From NCBI GenBank assembly GCA_946902875.1, contig OX336348.1:10751741-10815740 (forward strand): a stretch of 64,000 nucleotides of DNA, read 5' to 3'. The stretch is from Nematopogon swammerdamellus (taxonomy: Eukaryota; Arthropoda; Insecta; Lepidoptera; Adelidae). The notes beneath the pieces were generated by a model, which worked only from the letters and a program-made list of their open reading frames with translations, ran no database searches and was not told the DNA's origin. The position numbers were made by a program, and so were the translations under genes. Shown in pieces: positions 1-7,521 of this stretch (positions are counted from its first letter, which is position 1; each line of letters begins with the position of its first letter).

Positions 1-79
1 TGTGTTCTTCTTCTTTTTCTGAGCGATGAAACCAGCTTCCGCCTCATCGCCCGAATTGAACGGGTTCTTGTACGATGAC
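1..79 (-). CDS. Partial coding exon of an unidentified host gene (downstream exon)
   Basis: Read on the minus strand, the segment follows a good splice acceptor (pyrimidine-rich stretch ending gatttgcag just right of position 79) and stays open to the window edge. With the two bases carried from the upstream exon it encodes a short acidic segment containing an NPF tripeptide (YKNPFNSGDEAEAGF) followed by a run of four lysines. The phase matches the exon at 401-485 exactly, giving a joined frame of about 54 codons without a stop. NPF motifs are typical ligands of EH domains, but I cannot name the gene. No typical transposon signature is present, so I read it as host sequence; transcript data would settle it. 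Confidence 0.5.
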
Positions 80-400
80 CTGCAAATCAGTTAAAATATG
101 GTTTTTATTTCCCCCAAAAAGAATATAATGTGCCCACTCCATTTGCGTATAGCATCCCGTTTAATGATTGATCTATTTATCACTCAGATGCTTATTTTTG
201 TTCGCTACTAAGTCATAGAACAAGGACTACTCAATATATTTTTTAAATACCTACATACTGTAAAATTCCAAATAGCACCAGTGGTCGCAAAGTTTAGGTA
301 AGAGTAGGGGTAGGTAAATATTATTTGTAAGATTTCCTTAAATAATAGTGAAGTGGAATTATTTTATTATTTTTTATTTAAAATAATAACACTTACATAC

Positions 401-485
401 TTTGTCCTTGGCTTTGGATTGAGCGATGGTCTGATGATGTTCTTATCACGTATCCGCTCTGCAGCGCTCCTGCTTCTCCAAGTAT
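401..485 (-). CDS. Internal coding exon of the same unidentified host gene
   Basis: On the minus strand this 85-bp stretch is preceded by an acceptor (tttcactcaccag) and followed by a consensus donor (GTATGTAAGT), with a 321-bp intron down to the exon at 1-79. The frame that joins that exon is open and basic (AERIRDKNIIRPSLNPKPRTK). The other two frames either stop or join out of phase. Compatible splice sites, phase and open frame across two exons are the evidence. The protein family is not recognised and the upstream exons are not evident: sequence further right is repeat-derived. Confidence 0.48.
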
Positions 486-639
486 CTGGTGAGTGAAATA
501 TTAATAAGTACAGTGTTTGGGTAATGAGTTTTGTTTGTAGGAACGAAGTGGAATTTTTTTTTTAAGTTTCAGCTAACTGAAAGAATGTATTTCCTTTTTT
601 AAAGCAAACGGATAAAAATAACAGTAGTGAAAATATGTA

Positions 640-1260
640 AGTGGGAAATAAGTTATTTATTAAATAGATGTAAAGCAAAAATTAAGAGAAAAAACACATA
701 TTCTGTGAAAATTTCAACGAGCTACCTATTACAGTTCAAGAGATGCATCCCTCGGGCAGACAGACAGACGGACGGACGGACGGATGGGCATACAAGCGGT
801 CCAGGCTTAGTAATAGGCTTCCGTGGGGGATACGGACGGAAACCTATAAATAAAAGAACTTACCAACGGACGGGCAGACAGATGACACAGGCTTAGTAAC
901 GGGCTTCCGTACGGGATACGGAAACCTAAAAATAAAAGAACTCACGTTTAAATCGTCGGTACTGGCACTGATACACTTTTCACTTTTATTCACAAACTGT
1001 TTTAATTTAATTTTAATTGTTCACTGTTCACTGTAGGTACTGCTTTACTGGAGGTTTCGTTCGGACAGACAGACAGACAGACAGACGGACGGACGGACGC
1101 ACGGACGGGTAGACAGGCGGTACAGGCTTAGTAGGCTTCCGTGGGGGTTACGGAAACCTAAAAATAAAAGAACTTACCAACGGACGGGCAGACAGACGGT
1201 GTAGGCTTAGTAATAGGCTTCCGTGCGGGATACGGAAACCTAAAAATAAAAGAACTTACC
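640..1260. repeat. Degenerate GACAGACGGACGG / CGGAAACCTAAAAATA repeat cluster
   Basis: Four copies of a block ending in tacggaaacctaaaaataaaagaact (split here as tacggaaacc, then taaaaataaaagaact) occur near 836, 920, 1150 and 1231, separated by GACAGACGGACGG microsatellite tracts. The flanking phrase TTCTGTGAAAATTTCAACG also appears in the better preserved copy at 34528-34880, so this is a fragmented, locally re-duplicated copy of that dispersed family. No gene is supported here. Confidence 0.6.
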
Positions 1261-1380
1261 TTGCAATCGTTGGCACGGATACACTTTACACTTTTATTCG
1301 CAAACTTTTTTAATTTAATTTTAATTGTTCACTGTTCACTGTAGGTCTCTTTACTTTACTGGAGATCTCGTTCAGGAATA
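950..1380. repeat. Direct duplication of a roughly 100-bp unit about 300 bp apart
   Basis: Two similar blocks (about 955-1060 and 1258-1370) share the order GATACACTTT, CACTTTTATTC, TTTAATTTAATTTTAATTG and TTCACTGTTCACTGTAGG. Between them lies the GACAGACGGACGG cluster, so the duplication involved the block together with its neighbouring repeat. The stretch 1380-1537 holds no gene that I can see. Confidence 0.6.
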
Positions 1381-1539
1381 CTGATGCTGTTTCACGGCCC
1401 CTGTATGGTTTATATAGGGGTTTAATTGCTAATTTGCACACGACACTACACTGCACTCGATGATGTCACGGTAGTTCTCATGCGATAAAGTTACTGAAGC
1501 TTTTTATGGTCAAGCTACGTGATGTTTTCACTTTTGATA

Positions 1540-2033
1540 TGAGGAGCAACGGAACAAAATCACACATATCCACTTTTTCCACAAGTGTTTTTTTATCGAT
1601 TCGACATCTTTAGCCTGAAACCTACCGAATAGCAGTTTTATAGTATTCAAAATCACACTAATCGCTCTTGTATAATCGCTAGAAATCAAACGTTTGCATA
1701 AGAATCACACATATCCTGGTACAAAGTCGTATTTTGATGTAAAACTCTAAACTTGCGATCATAACAGTTTTATAGTATTCAAAATCACACTAATCGCTCT
1801 TGTATAATCGCTAGAAATCCAAGGTTTGCATCAGAATCACCCATATCCTGGTACAAAGTCGTATTTTGATGTCAAACTCTAAACTTGCGATCATAATCAC
1901 ACAAATGAAATAGAATAATCATTGGATTGGAAAAAATTGCACCAAAATCACGCATATATTAGTTTATTAGTTATTTGACTCTCCTGTAAAAAAGTTAATG
2001 TGGACATGTTTGACTTTGTTTCGTTGCTCCTCA
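1540..2033. mobile_element. MITE with TA target duplication (Tc1/mariner-like)
   Basis: The ends are inverted copies of each other: TGAGGAGCAACGGAACAAA on the left and the complement of TGAGGAGCAACGAAACAAA on the right, flanked on both sides by TA. The 494-bp interior has no coding potential. A TA duplication with short inverted ends is what Tc1/mariner-derived MITEs show; the family itself is inferred. The interior carries a 133-bp tandem duplication. Confidence 0.65.
1633..1900. repeat. Two-copy tandem repeat of about 133 bp inside the MITE
   Basis: The block starting CAGTTTTATAGTATTC and running through AATCGCTCTTGTATAATCGC to CTCTAAACTTGCGATCATAA occurs twice back to back (from about 1633 and about 1766) with only a few substitutions. 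Confidence 0.75.
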
Positions 2034-2240
2034 TATACTGTGTCTACGAAATAATGACGTGCACGTTGCATTATCTACTAACTTCAGAAGGGGGTGGTCA
2101 ATTATATCATGGACAACGTGTACTGCTTGTACACTCAAACAAATAAAAGTATAAAACTTGAGCATGATTTATAATCCACTTATAAATTGATAAGTAGTCC
2201 GTAGTGGAAGGCGTATGAACGTGTAAACTGAATGTAAACC

Positions 2241-2936
2241 ATGAAATTTGAAAAGCAGTCACAGTCTCTAAATTTAAATACGGTATATTGTGAACTAGAT
2301 CTCCAAAAGAAAAATAATCCCCGGCACAGCTCCCTGCTGCCTGATACAATAAGATGTCTGGTTTGTGGGCCCTCTAACTGTGGGAAAACCAATATTATGT
2401 TAGGCTTGCTTCTTCACGAAAACGGTTTGAAATATAGAAATGTCTACCTTTATTGTAAAACCACATTTCAACCAAAATATCTTTTTTTAAGCAGAGTCTT
2501 AGAAAATGTGCCCGATGTATCTTTCTCAAAGTTTAAAGAAAATGAAGACGTATTGCCAGCCTCCGAAGCATTACCAAATTCAGTGTTCATTTTTGATGAT
2601 GTTGCTTGTGAAAAGCAAAATAATATTCGTGATTACTTTTCCATGGGAAGACATAAGTTGATCGATTGTTTTTATTTAAATCAGACTTACACCAAAATTC
2701 CAAAACAGCTCGTACGCGATAATGCTAATTTAATTATTCTGTTCAAACAAGACGATATTAACTTAAAACATATTTATAATGAACACATAACCACCGATAT
2801 GACGTGGAATCAATTTCAAAATCTTTGCGCTGTTATTTGGAGTGTTCCGTACAACTACTTAGTAATTAATAAAGACTGTGAAAGAAATAAGGGTCAGTAT
2901 CGTCTTAATTTTGATACTTTTATCGTACTTGATTAA
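2241..2936 (+). CDS. Polinton A32/FtsK-HerA type DNA-packaging ATPase
   Basis: The 231-aa protein has a Walker A loop GPSNCGKT (residues 43-50) and a Walker B strand FIFDDV (116-121), followed by a conserved asparagine/glutamine-containing segment around 145-160 (YLNQTYTKIP), the layout of poxvirus A32-like packaging ATPases in Polintons and adintoviruses. Such proteins are thought to pump the genome into a preformed capsid. The ATG at 2241 is the first in frame and the length is normal for the family. It is the first gene of the cassette, ends in TAA, and has an AATAAA signal within a few bases. No disablement is visible. Confidence 0.9.
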   Translation: MKFEKQSQSLNLNTVYCELDLQKKNNPRHSSLLPDTIRCLVCGPSNCGKTNIMLGLLLHENGLKYRNVYLYCKTTFQPKYLFLSRVLENVPDVSFSKFKENEDVLPASEALPNSVFIFDDVACEKQNNIRDYFSMGRHKLIDCFYLNQTYTKIPKQLVRDNANLIILFKQDDINLKHIYNEHITTDMTWNQFQNLCAVIWSVPYNYLVINKDCERNKGQYRLNFDTFIVLD

Positions 2937-2939
2937 CAC

Positions 2940-2945
2940 AATAAA
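2940..2945 (+). terminator. AATAAA polyadenylation signal after the ATPase gene
   Basis: AATAAA begins four bases after the ATPase stop codon (TAA at 2934-2936) and is followed by more A-rich sequence. Its placement suggests a compact 3' end; use is inferred, not shown. Confidence 0.4.
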
Positions 2946-3026
2946 AATAAAAGATTTTACTTGTTTACTTCATTCACTATCGAATGTTAAACTCACACGG
3001 ATGTCTGTGTATTGTTTTTTTTGATC

Positions 3027-3983
3027 ATGAAGAAAACCTTAAAGAAAGAAATTATTAAATCAGTACAGGCTGTAAAAAAGAAGCTAAACCAGATAAGAGA
3101 AAATAAATTCGACAATGAAATGATCTTAGAGCAGACTCTGAGACCTATTACAGACCCGCTGCATAAAATTGTTATAAATTCTGCCTTATCAAACAATTCA
3201 CCCTCAAATTACAACATAAAAAAATCTACTCTTTCACCTGAATTTGAAAAAGTTGTAAATATGCATCCCGATAAAAATTTTGGAATAAATGATAACGAAA
3301 CTAGTGAAGACACTAGCACTCAAACGGATGAGGAAAAAGAGTTTGAAATATTTGCGTCTCCTAGTACTAGTTTTATTCGCCATCCATCTGTTTCCTCTTT
3401 AGAATCGCAAGACGATGACATAGAAACCAAAATACCACTTTTTCCTGGCATGGCTAATTTACGAATAGATATTCCTTTTGGCATAAGACATAAAAATGGA
3501 AAAACTATGATTGGAAATAAACAAGCTATAATTGGAGATGATCAACTTTCCGTGGGCGATATAAGAGTGCATTTATCACCTGGTTTGAAAGAATTGTTAT
3601 ATAAAAGAAATCCCGATTTGATTAAAATTACAACGAATGATAAAAATATATACAAACAAATATTGTTAGAAACTAATGTGCATAGAAGAGATTTCGATGC
3701 TAGAAAGGCTATAAAAAGTAACAAGGGGGCGAAATATCGCTATGTAATAAAACCTCTGTTCCATTTAGATAAAAACATATCTGGAGAGGGGTATGTATCA
3801 GGAAATGGGCTGCCATTTAAGAAAAAGGTAATGAAAGATTTAGACTATGTGTACTGGAATGATCCTAATGAGCTAGTTGAACGTCTTCATTTGTTAATTG
3901 CATCTCGTGATGCTGGAAATACGGGTGTTGATAATGAAATCATATCTATTTTGGAAGAATTGAGAGAAAGCGGGGTGATTTAA
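3027..3983 (+). CDS. Polinton conserved protein of unknown function (318 aa)
   Basis: The frame is open further upstream, but the first ATG is at 3027, giving a basic, probably helical start (MKKTLKKEIIKSVQAVKKK). Residues of roughly 80-125 are acidic and serine/threonine rich and likely disordered. The C-terminal half (about 135-318) looks globular, with HKNGKTMIGNKQAIIGDD and LSPGLKELLYKRNPD. The gene lies between the packaging ATPase and the fibre-like ORF in the same orientation. I regard it as an element-specific structural or assembly protein because of its neighbours and its intact frame, but recognise no domain. No frameshift is seen over 957 bp, which argues that it was under selection until recently. 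Confidence 0.75.
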   Translation: MKKTLKKEIIKSVQAVKKKLNQIRENKFDNEMILEQTLRPITDPLHKIVINSALSNNSPSNYNIKKSTLSPEFEKVVNMHPDKNFGINDNETSEDTSTQTDEEKEFEIFASPSTSFIRHPSVSSLESQDDDIETKIPLFPGMANLRIDIPFGIRHKNGKTMIGNKQAIIGDDQLSVGDIRVHLSPGLKELLYKRNPDLIKITTNDKNIYKQILLETNVHRRDFDARKAIKSNKGAKYRYVIKPLFHLDKNISGEGYVSGNGLPFKKKVMKDLDYVYWNDPNELVERLHLLIASRDAGNTGVDNEIISILEELRESGVI

Positions 3984-4071
3984 AAACATTTATAAATCCC
4001 CCAAAATTCTACATATGCACAGTAATACTTGAGCTTTCTACGAGCACGATCCTATCCATATCTATGCAACC

Positions 4072-4425
4072 ATGAATGTTGATAAGTTCGGTCAACATGT
4101 TCACAAGAGACTTAGATTAACTGAATTAATACATGCGGTAGATACGGGAATCTATATAACTGAAGACGGGCATATTGATGCGAGATCATCTAGATTAAAA
4201 AGACTCCTTCCGCCGCAAGAAGCTGACGATGCTGTCACTAAGTCGTATGTAGACAAATTAAGTAACGAATTTTGTTCAAAAAAAGAACTTAAAAAGATCA
4301 TCGAAACCTTGAGTATAGATATAAAAAGAAATTATGAATTGTTAAAAACACAGTATGATCAAACATTCTACACGAAAACAGACGTTGATCACATTATCGC
4401 TGATTTAAAAAAATCTACCAGATAA
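4072..4425 (+). CDS. Small fibre-like/coiled-coil protein of the Polinton (117 aa)
   Basis: This short protein has a central ADDAVTKSYVDKL motif (about residues 57-69), preceded by HIDARSSRLKRLLPP and followed by a lysine/glutamate-rich region predicted by eye to be helical up to the C-terminus. DAVTKxYVD is the signature seen at shaft/coiled-coil junctions of many trimeric tail-fibre proteins, so an attachment or vertex-fibre role is a reasonable inference, not an observation. The stop codon overlaps the start of the integrase by one base (TAATG), pointing to tight packing and possibly coupled translation. Confidence 0.7.
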   Translation: MNVDKFGQHVHKRLRLTELIHAVDTGIYITEDGHIDARSSRLKRLLPPQEADDAVTKSYVDKLSNEFCSKKELKKIIETLSIDIKRNYELLKTQYDQTFYTKTDVDHIIADLKKSTR

Positions 4426-5300
4426 TGAGTAAAGAGGATATCGTTGAAGAAATACACAAGCCTGCGCGCAAGAACTTTCCTCGCCGTCATGTAGAATTGA
4501 AAAATATTGACGACTTGTGGCAGGCAGATTTAGCGGAGATGAGAACCTTTGCCGATAAAAACCAAGGTTACAACTTAATATTGGTCGTTATCGACGCGCT
4601 CTCAAAATACGCATGGGCAATTCCTTTAAAGACTAAAAATCAAACAGACGTTGCTAAGGCTATGCAGTTAGTTTTAGAGAAGAAAAGAAAACCCATGAAT
4701 TTACAAACTGATCACGGAAAAGAATTTTATAATGAATTGTTCAAAAATCTTATGAAAAAATATTCTATTAATCATTACTCGACATATTCTGTTAAGAAAG
4801 CTTCTATAGTAGAGCGCTTTATAAGAACTTTGAAAAATAGACTGTACAAACACTTTAGTTTAAGTGGTAATTACAAATGGGTAGGAAAACCTTTAACGGG
4901 TATTATAAATAATTATAATAATACTTTACATAGCACAACACAGTTTAAGCCTGTAGATGTAAATCGCTTCAATATGCACACTGTTCTTTCCAATATAAAA
5001 GCAAAACTCAATAAACATAAAATTCAACGAATGCCTAAATGTAAAGTGGGTGACTATGTTCGCGTGAGTAAATATAAAGGAGCTTTTGGGAAGGGTTATG
5101 GACCTAATTGGTCAGCAGAATTGTTCAAAATTATTGCTATCAAAACTAGGAATCCTGCAACATACATATTAAAAGATATGAAAAATCAAATAATTTCAGG
5201 ATGCTTTTATGAGCAAGAATTGTTAAAAACTAAATATCCTGATATCTATCTAGTTGAAAAAGTACTTAAACGAAGAGGTAATAAATCATTTGTTTTATAA
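4425..5300 (+). CDS. Polinton DDE integrase (retroviral type)
   Basis: The 291-aa protein carries an rve-type catalytic core: the first aspartate in WQADLAEM (D35), the second in LQTDHGKEF (D96) and the glutamate in ASIVERFIRTLKN (E130). The C-terminal part (about 205-275) has the VGDYVRVSKYKGAFGKGYGP segment typical of SH3-like/chromo-type DNA-binding tails. It would catalyse insertion of the element into chromosomes. The N-terminal zinc-binding HHCC region common in retroviral integrases is absent or truncated: only about 30 residues precede the core. All three acidic residues are present, with no internal stops. The start at 4425 overlaps the previous stop. Confidence 0.9.
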   Translation: MSKEDIVEEIHKPARKNFPRRHVELKNIDDLWQADLAEMRTFADKNQGYNLILVVIDALSKYAWAIPLKTKNQTDVAKAMQLVLEKKRKPMNLQTDHGKEFYNELFKNLMKKYSINHYSTYSVKKASIVERFIRTLKNRLYKHFSLSGNYKWVGKPLTGIINNYNNTLHSTTQFKPVDVNRFNMHTVLSNIKAKLNKHKIQRMPKCKVGDYVRVSKYKGAFGKGYGPNWSAELFKIIAIKTRNPATYILKDMKNQIISGCFYEQELLKTKYPDIYLVEKVLKRRGNKSFVL

Positions 5301-5854
5301 ATCACCTTTTTTTTCGCCCGGAACTCACACGCGATTGGACGTATTTGATGTTGAAAATAAGTTTAAATTGTATAAAAAGTTGATATTTGCAAACAAAATT
5401 CAAAACAAATAATAGGAGTGCAGACGGAAGAAGATATCACTTGGTGAGACAAACCAACACAACCATATACTCTCCACACATACGCAGTCGGACAGTAAGG
5501 AAATACGGAACACCTTCAACCATCTTCTGCTCGCCTGGTACCTGAGAGCGAGTAATCGCCGTCACTCTCGCCCCCCACCCCCTCACTAAGTGCGTGAACC
5601 TGCAACTACTTCGCCCTCAGTTCGCCTATTGCATGGCGGAAACCTACAATAACAATACCTACAATACCTTGTTGAACCAACTTCGCATCAATCTCCGAAT
5701 AAAACATTTGAACTGAGTATCCTCAACCATATGCGTCCCTAGTAAACAAAAACTTGCATAAAGTGGACTGAAAGACAGATACCGCGGACCACACACAACA
5801 GCTCTCGCTACTTACTACTATCCTGGTACAGTGAGCTCACTCAACCTACACAAT

Positions 5855-6739
5855 ATGCTCTCGTCGTCGCCTTCCAAAGCAACTTCCCCCCCGCACTACT
5901 CATCCGATTCAGACCTACTTCGCCACATTGATCAAAACACGTCTATGCAACGTATCACTCTGAGACCAAAACGACAAAGGCCTGAAGATGATGAAGTGAT
6001 GAAAGAAATAAGATCGTTTAGGGCTGAAATGTTTGATAAGCTTGAAACCTGGAAGCGGGAGCAGGACTCTGCCCTTCGGTCGTTGAGAAACGATATAGCG
6101 GAAGTTAAAAACCAAAACGCTGAAATAAGGAAAACAAATGCGGAAATAGAAAACCAGCATGAGGACTTCCAAAAGAGAATAAAACAACTAGAAATCGATA
6201 AAAAAGAAAACCAAGTCTACATACAAAAAATCGAAGAAAAACTAGAATCCATGGAAGCAAGCATGAAGACGGCGTGCGTTGAAGTGCGAAACATTCCTGC
6301 CCAGCTGCACGAAGACCTGCAGGGAGTCATAATTAAAATGTGCCAAGTCATCCAAGTCGAACTGCAGCCAACAAACATCCGCAACATCTATCGCCCAAAG
6401 GGAAAGGATGGTGTTTCGAAGACTGTGCACGTGGAACTATCCACGCCGCTACTTAAAGAAAAGATCCTGTTAGCGCTAAAAAATTTCAACCAAAAAAACA
6501 GAGAAAATAAACTAAACGGCGAACACATCGGCTTCAGCGGCTGCCGGGCACCTATCTACATGTCGGAGGGCCTCACCGCCGCGGCGCGCCGGCTGTTCTT
6601 CCTCGCTCGAGAGTTTGCTAAGAACCACGAATACAAGTACTGCTGGACGAAACACGGGAAAGTCTTCCTGCGCAAATCAGAAAACAGTCAATACATCCCA
6701 GTGAAATCCGAAACACAGCTGCAAGAACTCGCCGAATGA
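5855..6739 (+). CDS. LINE ORF1: coiled-coil nucleic-acid-binding protein with baculovirus FP-like C-terminus
   Basis: The first ATG in frame is at 5855 (the frame is open a little further upstream), giving about 294 residues. The N-terminus is serine rich. A long coiled coil spans about residues 50-145 with heptad-like AEIRKTNAEIENQ and QIEEKLESMEAS-type segments. The C-terminal 150 residues contain CVEVRNIPAQ (an RRM-like strand) and IYMSEGLTAAARRLFFLARE with YCWTKHGKVFLRK, the pattern of the FP25K C-terminal domain found in baculoviruses and in ORF1 proteins of many lepidopteran LINEs. Such proteins trimerise and chaperone the element RNA. It precedes ORF2 on the same transcript and appears intact. 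Confidence 0.82.
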   Translation: MLSSSPSKATSPPHYSSDSDLLRHIDQNTSMQRITLRPKRQRPEDDEVMKEIRSFRAEMFDKLETWKREQDSALRSLRNDIAEVKNQNAEIRKTNAEIENQHEDFQKRIKQLEIDKKENQVYIQKIEEKLESMEASMKTACVEVRNIPAQLHEDLQGVIIKMCQVIQVELQPTNIRNIYRPKGKDGVSKTVHVELSTPLLKEKILLALKNFNQKNRENKLNGEHIGFSGCRAPIYMSEGLTAAARRLFFLAREFAKNHEYKYCWTKHGKVFLRKSENSQYIPVKSETQLQELAE

Positions 6740-7521
6740 CTTTTACTGTCTCTAAATATTTACGAAATAAGTGATATATCTCTAAGCAGCCTGAAACATA
6801 ATAAAATAATTTTGTCAACTCGAACTAATGGAAAATTACATCGCAACTATATCAAAACACTCCGAACTCACACTCTCTGTTACAAACTACTACTAAACAA
6901 CCAGATCTACATAAATACCTACTTAAAACAAAACCAAATTAAATGCTATAAAACCTCGACCCACCCATTACTACTTAAATATACACTGCAAAAACCAATC
7001 TACTACAAAACTCATGTTGTCTTTCATGCTCACAACACACAGTTCACAAAACTAAATAATTATGCTCGAAAAATACTGTCACATCTTACATCAATAATTA
7101 TTATGATGAACGAAACAAAAATATCTCAACAACTAACTCACGTACATCGCATACTAAAAACAAAACCAGAGTCACTACCAGGGCCGCATGCGCCGCGCAC
7201 ATGGCGCTCAAGTGGAAAAGAGAGCTGTCCACAAAATAATAAGGTTCAAATCATGCTCCAATATATCAGAACTCGCATAAAAACCGTAACTTCTGTAAAC
7301 ATGACTAAACGCCAATGCACTACCCTACAAAATAACACAACCAAGCAATATTCTACCTGCTGCAAAACGAACTACACACATATCACGAATAAAAAAGGTC
7401 AAAGGCACTACCTGTTTACTTACTTAATAAACAAACAAACAATCTTCTTTAAACATTATCCACATTCAAACTCTCAAAATTTCTCAAATAAAACTTCGAA
7501 AATCTACACTTCCACCTACAA

